Shown piece by piece: positions 7,518-14,601 of a stretch of DNA of 16,836 bases. Position numbers and translations under genes: made by a program. The stretch is from an uncultured Lachnospiraceae bacterium (GTDB lineage: Bacteria; Bacillota_A; Clostridia; Lachnospirales; Lachnospiraceae), in contig CANOBT010000121.1 in NCBI GenBank assembly GCA_947564305.1, positions 1 to 16,836 on the forward strand, given 5' to 3'. How positions within the stretch are numbered: the stretch's first letter is position 1; each line of letters opens with the position of its first letter. Below the pieces are notes generated by a model. That model was not told where the DNA came from. It made no database searches and was given only the letters and a program-made list of their open reading frames with translations.

Positions 7518-8371
7518 TGGGCGAATGTACATGTCATAAGAATTATACATTGGATACTCTGATTCCTAAGATTGGAGTGATTACAGATATTCGGGAAGAG
7601 ACACCGGATGTGAAGACATTTCGTGTGAATGCACCGGAGGGCGGCAAGCTGTTCGAGCATATGCCGGGACAGTGCGCAATGGTCTGTGCACCAGGTATCA
7701 GCGAGGGTATGTTTTCCATTACTTCTTCGCCGACCAATAAAGAATATCAGGAGTTCAGCATTAAGAAATGCGGTGTCCTGACAGATTATCTCCACAGCCT
7801 GGAAGTGGGCGATGAGATTACCGTCCGCGGGCCGTATGGCAACTCATTTCCGGTAGAGACGGAGCTTCGGGGGAAGAACCTTTTGTTTATCGCAGGCGGT
7901 ATCGGCCTTGCACCTCTTCGTTCTGTTATCAATTATGTACTGGATAACCGTGCAAATTACGGTACGGTGGACATTGTCTATGGTTCTCGTTCCGCAGATG
8001 ATCTTGTCCAGTTAAAGGAAATCCAGGAAGTCTGGATGAAGGCAGAAGGCGTGAATGTATACCTGACCATTGACCGGGAGCAGGAAGGCTGGGATGGCCA
8101 TGTTGGATTTGTTCCGAACTATGTGAAGGAACTTGGATTTGACACGGACAAGACAGCCCTTGTATGTGGACCTCCGATTATGATTAAGTTTGTGCTTGCA
8201 GGCTTAAAAGAACTAGGATTTACCACAGAGCAGGTCTATACAACATTGGAACTTCGTATGAAATGTGGCGTCGGCAAATGCGGCCGCTGCAACATCGGTT
8301 CCAAATATGTCTGCAAAGATGGTCCGGTATTCCGGTATGATGAGATTGATGAACTGCCAAACGAGTATTAA
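7517..8371 (+). CDS. flxA: FlxA-like FAD/NAD(P)H-binding oxidoreductase subunit
   Basis: This 284-aa protein of the ferredoxin-NADP reductase fold is close to AsrB and sulfhydrogenase gamma. An FAD-binding barrel with an MPGQCAMV-type motif and GPYGNSFP is followed by an NAD(P)-binding half that starts with LLFIAGGIGLAPLRS (near residues 116-130) and contains VYGSR and VCGPPIM. A C-terminal [2Fe-2S] motif uses C250, C255, C258 and C266. It is the likely entry point for NADH electrons into the complex, passing them on through the FlxB-like and FlxC-like subunits and MvhD to HdrA. NADH is preferred over NADPH by analogy with FlxA, not by a residue I can read with confidence. The ATG overlaps the preceding stop (TAATG). 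Confidence 0.85.
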   Translation: MGECTCHKNYTLDTLIPKIGVITDIREETPDVKTFRVNAPEGGKLFEHMPGQCAMVCAPGISEGMFSITSSPTNKEYQEFSIKKCGVLTDYLHSLEVGDEITVRGPYGNSFPVETELRGKNLLFIAGGIGLAPLRSVINYVLDNRANYGTVDIVYGSRSADDLVQLKEIQEVWMKAEGVNVYLTIDREQEGWDGHVGFVPNYVKELGFDTDKTALVCGPPIMIKFVLAGLKELGFTTEQVYTTLELRMKCGVGKCGRCNIGSKYVCKDGPVFRYDEIDELPNEY

Positions 8372-8391
8372 AGCGAAAGGATAAGAAGAAC

Positions 8392-9066
8392 ATGGAAAAG
8401 ATGGTAAATGTATATTTTTTCGGTAAAAAGTACAGCGTACCTGCAGACCTTACAATCATGACTGCTATGGAATACGCCGGTTATACACTGAAAAGAGGAT
8501 GTGGCTGCCGTCATGGTTTCTGCGGAGCATGTGCGACAATCTACAGAATCAAAGGGAAAAATGAATTAAAGACATGTCTTGCCTGTCAGACGCAGGTAGA
8601 AGAAGGCATGTATGTGGCAAGCATTCCGTACTTCCCGACGGATAAGAGAACCTATGAGATCGAAGATATCAAACCGACCCAGCAGATCATGATGGAGCTG
8701 TATCCAGAGATTTATAGCTGTATCGGATGTAATGCATGTACAAAATCATGTACACAGGACTTGAATGTCATGCAGTATATCGCATATGCACAGAGGGGTG
8801 AATTCGAGAAATGTGCGGAAGAATCCTTTGATTGCGTAAGCTGTGGCTGCTGTTCCGTAAGATGTCCGGCCGGAATTTCTCATCCGATGGTTGGCCTTTT
8901 GGCAAGACGTCTCACAGGTAAATATATTGCGCCTGAGACAGAGCATCTGAAAAACCGCGTGGAAGAGATTAACAAGGGCGAGTATGACAGCCTGATCGAG
9001 CAGATTATGCAGAAGCCGATTACAGAGATGCAAGAACTTTACAATACAAGAGAGATTGAGAAATAA
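8392..9066 (+). CDS. frdB: Fumarate reductase/succinate dehydrogenase iron-sulfur subunit (FrdB-like)
   Basis: This 224-aa protein has a plant-type [2Fe-2S] domain (C39, C44, C47, C62) followed by a two-cluster helical domain with C110, C113, C116, C120 and C148, C151, C154, C158-P. Classical FrdB has one [4Fe-4S] and one [3Fe-4S] cluster in the second domain. Here the second motif is a full C-x2-C-x2-C-x3-CP, so two [4Fe-4S] clusters are more likely. No membrane anchor gene (frdC/frdD) is present and there is no quinone site partner, so it probably takes electrons from a soluble donor, the Hdr-Flx complex, and passes them to the flavoprotein encoded next. The N-terminal part of TfrB from methanogen thiol:fumarate reductase is the closest functional analogy. 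AAAGGA precedes the ATG at 11 nt. Confidence 0.82.
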   Translation: MEKMVNVYFFGKKYSVPADLTIMTAMEYAGYTLKRGCGCRHGFCGACATIYRIKGKNELKTCLACQTQVEEGMYVASIPYFPTDKRTYEIEDIKPTQQIMMELYPEIYSCIGCNACTKSCTQDLNVMQYIAYAQRGEFEKCAEESFDCVSCGCCSVRCPAGISHPMVGLLARRLTGKYIAPETEHLKNRVEEINKGEYDSLIEQIMQKPITEMQELYNTREIEK

Positions 9067-9079
9067 GGGAGGGCAGAAT

Positions 9080-10690
9080 ATGTATACACCATATCCAGAA
9101 TATATGATGGAATCCATCAAAAAGGTAGAGGCTACAAGAGCAGAACGTATGTCTACAGAACCAAGACGTTTGACTGCTGATGAAAAAGATGCTCTCCTGA
9201 AGGAATTCCATCCGGATTATAACCCAGATGCTTTCGCAGAGATTAAAGTAGGTCCGAACAAAGGACAAAAAGCGCCGCTCGAACTGGCTGATATGCTTCA
9301 CTCAACAAGCCGCCTTGTAAGTGAGAAAGTTGATATTACGAAGGTTGATTATGACGTAGATGTACTCGTAATCGGCGGCGGTGGCGCAGGTTCATCTTGT
9401 GCCATCGAAGCACACAACGCAGGTGCAAACGTTATGATTGTGACAAAGCTTCGTATCGGTGATGCAAATACCATGATGGCTGAGGGTGGTATTCAGGCAG
9501 CAGATAAAGAAAATGATTCTCCGGTACAGCATTATCTTGACTGTTTTGGCGGCGGACATTTTGCTGCAAAACCGGAACTGGTAAAACGCCTTGTAATGGA
9601 AGCTCCTGATGCAATCAAATGGCTGAACGAACTTGGTGTTATGTTTGATAAAGATGGGGACGGACGCATGGTAACAACCCACGGCGGCGGTACATCCAGA
9701 AAGAGAATGCATGCATGTAAGGATTACTCCGGAGCAGAGATTATGCGTACACTTCGTGATGAAGTATTAAATCTCCAGATTCCGGTAGTAGAATTCACCT
9801 CTGCAGTAGAGATTATCAAAGATGAGAAAGGCCAGGCAGCAGGTGCGGTCCTTCTCAATATGGAGACAGGAGATTATTCTGTTGCAAGAGCAAAGACTGT
9901 TGTTATCGCAACAGGCGGTGCAGGAAGAATGCACTATCAGGGATTCCCGACTTCCAATCACTATGGGGCAACGGCAGACGGACTTGTACTGGGATACAGG
10001 GCAGGAGTACCGCTTCTTTACCAGGATTCCATTCAGTACCATCCGACAGGCGTGGCTTATCCGGTACAGATTCTTGGCGCCCTTGTGACTGAGAAGGTTC
10101 GTTCCGTTGGTGCTCAGCTTGTAAATGCAAATGGAGAAGCCTACATTCATCCTCTGGAGACACGTGATGTCAATGCCTCAGGCGTTATCCGTGAGTGCAG
10201 AGAAGGCCGTGGTATCGAGACACCGGACGGACAGCAGGGCGTATGGCTTGATACACCGATGATTGAAATCCTCGGAGGAGAGGGAACCATCGAGAAGAGA
10301 ATTCCTGCAATGTTCCGTATGTATATGAAATATGGAATTGATATGAGAAAAGTACCGATTCTGATCTATCCGACACTGCATTACCAGAACGGCGGTCTTG
10401 ACATTGACGGAGAAGGCTTCACAAAAACAATTCCGAACCTCTTAGCAGCAGGAGAGGCTGCCGGCGGAATTCACGGAAGAAACAGACTGATGGGCAATTC
10501 CCTTCTTGATGTAATCGTATTTGGCCGTAACGCAGGTAAGAAAGCAGCGGCAAAAGCAAAAGAGGTAGAACTTGGCGCTATGAATATTGACCATGTAGGG
10601 GCTTATGCAGAGGAATTGAAGAGTGCGGGAGTATCTACAGACGATGTATCCCCATTGTTGCTGCCGAAGTATGCTCGTCATGAGAGATAA
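9080..10690 (+). CDS. frdA: Soluble fumarate reductase flavoprotein (FrdA/TfrA-like)
   Basis: The start is ATG 9080 (MYTPYPEYMM), 7 nt after GGGAGG (9067-9072), rather than the earlier in-frame ATG at 9056 inside frdB. The product is 536 aa. It has an N-terminal extension of about 90 residues (with HPDYNPDAF and VGPNKGQKAP), then the FAD motif G99-GGGAG104. Residues that bind or protonate fumarate in FrdA are all present: H321 in QYHPTG, R341 in TEKVRS, H434 in LHYQNGG and R469 in GRNRLMGNSLLD. The position of the histidine that binds FAD covalently in FrdA/SdhA is N130 (ANTMMAEGG), so the flavin is probably non-covalent. Only about 67 residues follow R469, so most of the usual C-terminal helical domain is missing. 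There is no Tat signal, so the enzyme is cytosolic. L-aspartate oxidase is less likely given the FrdB-like partner and fumarase neighbours. Confidence 0.85.
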   Translation: MYTPYPEYMMESIKKVEATRAERMSTEPRRLTADEKDALLKEFHPDYNPDAFAEIKVGPNKGQKAPLELADMLHSTSRLVSEKVDITKVDYDVDVLVIGGGGAGSSCAIEAHNAGANVMIVTKLRIGDANTMMAEGGIQAADKENDSPVQHYLDCFGGGHFAAKPELVKRLVMEAPDAIKWLNELGVMFDKDGDGRMVTTHGGGTSRKRMHACKDYSGAEIMRTLRDEVLNLQIPVVEFTSAVEIIKDEKGQAAGAVLLNMETGDYSVARAKTVVIATGGAGRMHYQGFPTSNHYGATADGLVLGYRAGVPLLYQDSIQYHPTGVAYPVQILGALVTEKVRSVGAQLVNANGEAYIHPLETRDVNASGVIRECREGRGIETPDGQQGVWLDTPMIEILGGEGTIEKRIPAMFRMYMKYGIDMRKVPILIYPTLHYQNGGLDIDGEGFTKTIPNLLAAGEAAGGIHGRNRLMGNSLLDVIVFGRNAGKKAAAKAKEVELGAMNIDHVGAYAEELKSAGVSTDDVSPLLLPKYARHER

Positions 10691-10710
10691 GAAATAAGGA
10701 GATATAGATT

Positions 10711-11553
10711 ATGCGAGAGATAGATGTAAGCAAGATTACGGATGTCGTAGAAAAGCTTTGTATCGAAGCAAATGAACATCTTCCGGAGGATGTAAAATGT
10801 GCAATCAAGGATTGCCGTGCCTGTGAGGATGGAGAAATTGCAAAAGGAGTTCTGGACAATATTATTGAGAACTTTGAGATTGCGGATAGTGAATGTGTAC
10901 CAATCTGTCAGGATACTGGTATGGCATGTGTATTTTTAGAGATTGGGCAGGATGTGCATTTGACAGGTGGAAACCTTGCAGATGCGGTTGACGAGGGTGT
11001 ACGCCGTGGTTATGATAAGGGATATCTTCGTAAATCTGTTGTAAAAGATCCGGTACGCCGTGGAAACACAGGCGATAATACCCCTGCAATGCTCTACACA
11101 GAGATTGTTCCGGGTGAACAGATTAAAGTGACTGTTGGACCAAAAGGATTTGGAAGCGAAAACATGAGTCAGATTCGGATGTTCAAGCCATCCCATGGTC
11201 TTCAGGGAATCAAAGATTTTATCCTGGAAGTAGTAGAGACCGCAGGCCCGAATCCATGCCCGCCTATGGTAGTTGGTGTTGGAATTGGCGGAACCTTTGA
11301 TAAGGCAGCCCTTCTTGCAAAAAAAGCATTGATGAGACCGATTGATTCCTCCAATCCGGATGAATTCTATGCAGATTTGGAAAAAGAAATGTTGGAGAAA
11401 ATTAATCAGTTGGGTATCGGACCACAGGGATTTGGTGGAAAGACTACAGCAATTGGACTGAATATTGAAACATTGCCAACTCATATTGCAGGCATGCCAT
11501 GTGCAGTAAATATTAACTGCCATGTAACACGTCATAAATCGGAGGTGATCTAG
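10711..11553 (+). CDS. fumA: Class I fumarase, alpha subunit
   Basis: This 280-aa subunit of the two-chain, oxygen-sensitive [4Fe-4S] hydro-lyase family interconverts malate and fumarate. Likely cluster cysteines are C66 in [10 protein letters not shown]183 in [15 protein letters not shown] and C270 in [19 protein letters not shown] and [10 protein letters not shown] are typical of the family, which also contains L(+)-tartrate dehydratase TtdA. Malate dehydrogenase and fumarate reductase in the same operon favour fumarase. Length fits the alpha chain of split class I fumarases; in E. coli FumA the two parts are fused. GGAG lies before the ATG, and the beta subunit follows with no gap. Confidence 0.88.
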   Translation: MREIDVSKITDVVEKLCIEANEHLPEDVKCAIKDCRACEDGEIAKGVLDNIIENFEIADSECVPICQDTGMACVFLEIGQDVHLTGGNLADAVDEGVRRGYDKGYLRKSVVKDPVRRGNTGDNTPAMLYTEIVPGEQIKVTVGPKGFGSENMSQIRMFKPSHGLQGIKDFILEVVETAGPNPCPPMVVGVGIGGTFDKAALLAKKALMRPIDSSNPDEFYADLEKEMLEKINQLGIGPQGFGGKTTAIGLNIETLPTHIAGMPCAVNINCHVTRHKSEVI

Positions 11554-12117
11554 ATGGCAGCAAAAAAGATTACATTACCATTGACAGAGGAACTTGCAAA
11601 GACACTGCACGCTGGTGACAGCGTATTGGTGACAGGAACTATTTATACTTCCCGTGATGCAGGACATAAGAGGATGTGTGAGGCTCTTGCAAGGGGAGAA
11701 GAGATTCCGTTTGACCCTACAGATGCAACCATCTATTATGTAGGACCGACTCCGGCAAAGCCAGGCCAGGTTATTGGTTCTGCGGGACCAACTACGAGCG
11801 GACGTATGGATGCATATGCACCGACTATGATGTCTGTGGGCGCGCGTGGAATGATTGGAAAGGGAGCACGTCTTCCGGAAGTCATTGATGCAATGAAAAA
11901 ATATTCAGGCGTGTACTTTGGTGCTATCGGCGGAGCAGGAGCATTGCTTGCTAAATGTATCAAAAAGGCAGAGCTGATCGCTTATGAAGATTTGGGCGCA
12001 GAGGCACTGAGAAAGCTTTATGTAGAGGATATGCCGTTGGTTGTCATTATTGACAGTGAGGGAAATAATCTGTACGAGAGCGGACGTGCCGCTTACCTGG
12101 AAGAACATAAAGGATGA
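11554..12117 (+). CDS. fumB: Class I fumarase, beta subunit
   Basis: This 187-aa protein is the C-terminal/beta part of class I fumarase (Fe-S hydro-lyase, tartrate/fumarate subfamily). It shows GTIYTSRDAGHKRM (near residues 27-40), GPTPAKPGQVIGSAGPTTSGRMD (near 65-87), an ARGMIGKGA motif (near 98-106) and GVYFGAIGGAGALLAKCIK (near 118-136). With the alpha chain it forms the active site. The ATG directly follows the alpha stop, and its ribosome binding site GGAGGTGATC lies in the end of the alpha gene, so equal synthesis is likely. A hairpin follows before the next gene. The fumB symbol means beta subunit here, not E. coli FumB. Confidence 0.88.
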   Translation: MAAKKITLPLTEELAKTLHAGDSVLVTGTIYTSRDAGHKRMCEALARGEEIPFDPTDATIYYVGPTPAKPGQVIGSAGPTTSGRMDAYAPTMMSVGARGMIGKGARLPEVIDAMKKYSGVYFGAIGGAGALLAKCIKKAELIAYEDLGAEALRKLYVEDMPLVVIIDSEGNNLYESGRAAYLEEHKG

Positions 12118-12140
12118 TAAAATTGTAGTATTCTCATGCA

Positions 12141-12175
12141 GACAGCGAGCCGCTGGCGGCGGCTTGCTGTCTTTT
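12141..12175 (+). terminator. Hairpin with short U-run between fumarase and carrier genes
   Basis: GACAGCGAGCCGC (12141-12153) pairs with GCGGCTTGCTGTC (12159-12171), 13 bp with one wobble, around the 5-nt loop TGGCG. TTTT follows (12172-12175) before AG. It is a GC-rich intrinsic terminator with a short U-run, inside the operon, 24 nt before the carrier start codon. Partial readthrough, or RNA-end protection of the upstream message, would lower carrier synthesis relative to the enzymes. Confidence 0.7.
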
Positions 12176-12198
12176 AGTACAGAAGGGAGTCATAAGAC

Positions 12199-13410
12199 AT
12201 GGAGTTATTTGGAGGAATATTGTCAGTAAAGGCTGTAGTATTTCTTACGTTCTCGGTCTTTGCGATTGCGGCTATCGGCTATGCAATTGGTAAGATCACT
12301 GTAAAGGGAATCAATCTTGGAACAGCGGGAGTATTTATCGTTGCCCTGGTCTATGGATGTCTGTTATATACAAAGCTGTCAGATAATCTGATGGCAGGGG
12401 AAACCACTTTCGCTACGGAAGCATTGAAGATTGTTGAAAATATGGGATTGATCTTCTTTGTGACCTCTGTTGGCTTTATTGCCGGACCGAACTTTTTCGG
12501 AAACCTGAAGCGAAATTTCAAATCTTATGTACTGTTGGGAGTAGTTATCATTCTTGCGGCAGCAGTGACTTGTATTTTATGTATTATGATCGGCTCGAAC
12601 TTTACAGAGTTGGATCATGAGGAGTTCAGGGCGATCATGGTAGGTCTTCTTTCCGGAGCATTGACCAGTACGCCGGCATTTTCAGCATCAAAAGCAGCAG
12701 TTGGAGCCGATTTGGAAGCCTTGGTATCTGTGGGATATGGTATTTCCTATTTGTTTGGTGTAGTCGGAGTTGTGCTGTTTGTACAGATTGTTCCAAAGAT
12801 TATGAAAGCAAATATGAACGATGAAGTGGCTAAGATTACGGCGAAAGAAGGAGAAGGCCGTAAAAAGAACAGTCTGATTCTGACAGAGGTAGATGAATTT
12901 GGATTCTTTCCATTTTCTCTGGCGGCAATTATAGGGATCATGATAGGAAGTCTCATCTATAAGAACTTTTCGCTTACCACCACAGGCGGCTGTCTTTTGA
13001 CGGCTCTTGTGTTTGGACACTATGGTCATATAGGAAAGATTTCGATCATGCCTAAAAATACTACATTAAAGCTGCTCAGAGAGATGGGTTTGATGCTGTT
13101 TTTAATTGGAGCAGGAGTGTCTGGCGGTGCACAATTTGTACGATATTTTGAACCGGTTTATTTCCTCTATGGGGCAATCATGACGATTCTTCCAATGATT
13201 ATTGGATTTATTATAGCAAAGAATGTATTAAAACTGCCGCTGCTCAATAATCTTGGTTCGTTGACCGGTGGTATGACCAGTACACCCGCACTGGGAACCT
13301 TGATCAATATGGCAGGCACAGAGGATATCGCGGCAGCATATGCGGCAACATATCCGATTGCATTGATTGCAGTAGTGCTGGCGTCACAGTTGATTATTTT
13401 GTTCTGCTAA
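12199..13410 (+). CDS. AspT-family (Asp-Al_Ex) membrane carrier, possible succinate/dicarboxylate exporter
   Basis: This 403-aa integral membrane protein has about 10-11 hydrophobic segments. It contains the paired family hallmark, GALTSTPAF (near residues 153-161) and GGMTSTPALG (near 357-366), one in each half, as expected for a duplicated Asp-Al_Ex domain. The charged middle loop (about 200-233) is too short to hold the TrkA-C domains found in AspT itself. The family includes the aspartate:alanine antiporter AspT and the succinate exporter SucE1 of Corynebacterium. At the end of an operon that makes succinate, export of succinate or exchange of C4-dicarboxylates is the natural guess, but the substrate cannot be read from the sequence. 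AAGGGAG lies 10 nt before the ATG. A strong terminator follows, making this the last operon gene. Confidence 0.75.
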   Translation: MELFGGILSVKAVVFLTFSVFAIAAIGYAIGKITVKGINLGTAGVFIVALVYGCLLYTKLSDNLMAGETTFATEALKIVENMGLIFFVTSVGFIAGPNFFGNLKRNFKSYVLLGVVIILAAAVTCILCIMIGSNFTELDHEEFRAIMVGLLSGALTSTPAFSASKAAVGADLEALVSVGYGISYLFGVVGVVLFVQIVPKIMKANMNDEVAKITAKEGEGRKKNSLILTEVDEFGFFPFSLAAIIGIMIGSLIYKNFSLTTTGGCLLTALVFGHYGHIGKISIMPKNTTLKLLREMGLMLFLIGAGVSGGAQFVRYFEPVYFLYGAIMTILPMIIGFIIAKNVLKLPLLNNLGSLTGGMTSTPALGTLINMAGTEDIAAAYAATYPIALIAVVLASQLIILFC

Positions 13411-13489
13411 AATGGAATTAAGAGAATTTGATAAAGGAATGACGAGTAGTTCGGAACAATCGAATCAAAACGATAAATAATCGTAAGTG

Positions 13490-13535
13490 AAAAAGGTGTA
13501 AAGTCTTTGGGTTTCCGAAGGCTTTACACCTTTTT
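13490..13535. terminator. Bidirectional terminator between convergent genes
   Basis: Bases 13490-13508 pair with 13517-13535 in a 19-bp stem with two G:T wobbles; the loop GGGTTTCC can add two more G:C pairs. One arm begins AAAAAGGTG and the other ends CACCTTTTT, so each strand has a U-run. It ends the 13-gene operon on the plus strand and the convergent gene on the minus strand. The stretch 13411-13489 before it holds nothing I can support beyond a 22-codon frame. Confidence 0.88.
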
Positions 13536-13566
13536 CAACAGATATATTGTTTAAATTTCATACATC

Positions 13567-14601
13567 TTAATGTTTCGCATAAACCACATCTTTCCTCAGT
13601 CCTGGTGCTGCGGATGCCTGGCCGTCGTTCGGTGTCTCTGCAATCTGTCGGTTGCTTAAAGTTCCAACCTCCATTGCATCTGCAAAATTAATCGGGTGAT
13701 TTCGCATATGAACTTTCATCAATTCAAACAGACGGAGAGTGGGCCGCTGGGATTCAAAAACACCAGAGATATCAATATACTTACATCCGGTTTGAGCTGC
13801 CAATACTTTCAGGCGTTCATTGATTTTAAATGCAACAGGGCTTTTTGAAACAATAGGTACGATATAAATGGAAGCTTCTGTTTTTGTGTGTATCATATAA
13901 AGGAGCCATTCATATTTGGATATAAAATTGTCTACATCAACATTCTCATTCAGAATATCAACATCTCCCATGTTTACAAAAATCTTACGTGGATTCAAGT
14001 CATACAGACAGACCTTCAGATAACGTTCAATCTGGTCAATTCGTATATCCCTGACGCTTCGGTTATAGATTGGCTCAGTAATGCGAAAGGCCTGTGACAA
14101 TTCTCCGATTGGAAGTGCGGCAAATGTGTTGGAGCCAAAAAGTACGACTCCGCCTGCTTCTGTAATGCTGTTAAGTTCACGATATGTTTGCATTTCATCA
14201 TCTCCTTGTTCATGAATCGATGGCTGGAAAGGTGCGGATGTGTAGGCAGATTCTCCAAGATTTTCGGTGCTCGCCATTGCCGCAGTCGTTCCGTGTCCTG
14301 CGAGTTCTTTACTGCGCTGTGCATTTGCCGCCTGTGCCTGTCTGTCGTAGCGGGAGTTGATAAAGTAAACTACCACGTTGGCAGATACAACAATCAGGTT
14401 TAAAAGATACACGATCAATACATAGTTGAATCTGTGGGTGTAGATTTTTGCAGTGATTCCAGCAATATACCCTGTGATAATCAGAAGTATAAACTGGAGA
14501 CTCATGTTTTTCGCTGATCTTGCCTTGATATTCTTCGCAAGATTCATAGGCCAGGATAATCCAAAGCAGACCAGCATGGTGGACTCAAGAAGTTCAGCCA
14601 T
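13567..14601 (-). CDS. SemiSWEET/PQ-loop-like membrane domain fused to degenerate SGNH-hydrolase-like domain
   Basis: I choose the ATG at 14601 (MAELLEST) because AGAGGG lies about 7 nt before it; the longer frame to 14631 starts with TTG and has no ribosome binding site. The product is 344 aa. Residues 1-81 hold three hydrophobic segments with a Trp-Pro in the first (FGLSWPMNLAKNIKARSAKNMS), resembling SemiSWEET/PQ-loop proteins. A polar Ala/Gln/Ser-rich linker spans about 85-145. The C-terminal part looks like an SGNH/GDSL hydrolase: strand plus G156-S-N158-TF, YN180-RSV, and IFVNM-G212-DVDI. The nucleophile serine of GSS/GDS appears replaced by Asn158, the usual Asn of GxND by Val214, and no C-terminal DxxH is seen. 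A non-catalytic role is likely. Function is unknown; no operon partners. Confidence 0.6.
   Translation of the reverse strand: MAELLESTMLVCFGLSWPMNLAKNIKARSAKNMSLQFILLIITGYIAGITAKIYTHRFNYVLIVYLLNLIVVSANVVVYFINSRYDRQAQAANAQRSKELAGHGTTAAMASTENLGESAYTSAPFQPSIHEQGDDEMQTYRELNSITEAGGVVLFGSNTFAALPIGELSQAFRITEPIYNRSVRDIRIDQIERYLKVCLYDLNPRKIFVNMGDVDILNENVDVDNFISKYEWLLYMIHTKTEASIYIVPIVSKSPVAFKINERLKVLAAQTGCKYIDISGVFESQRPTLRLFELMKVHMRNHPINFADAMEVGTLSNRQIAETPNDGQASAAPGLRKDVVYAKH

Noticed and set aside
6486..8371. Anaerobic sulfite reductase subunits AsrA and AsrB
   Set aside because: The folds are similar, but no siroheme subunit AsrC is present and the genes sit inside an hdr-mvhD operon, which fits FlxB/FlxA.
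9080..10690. L-aspartate oxidase NadB
   Set aside because: The non-covalent flavin site and length are NadB-like, but the FrdB-like partner, fumarase and malate dehydrogenase neighbours and absence of nadA/nadC favour fumarate reductase.
13412..13480. 22-codon frame directly after the carrier stop
   Set aside because: It has no ribosome binding site, no recognisable motif and a hydrophilic composition; the ATG one base after a stop could allow coupling, but the evidence is too thin.
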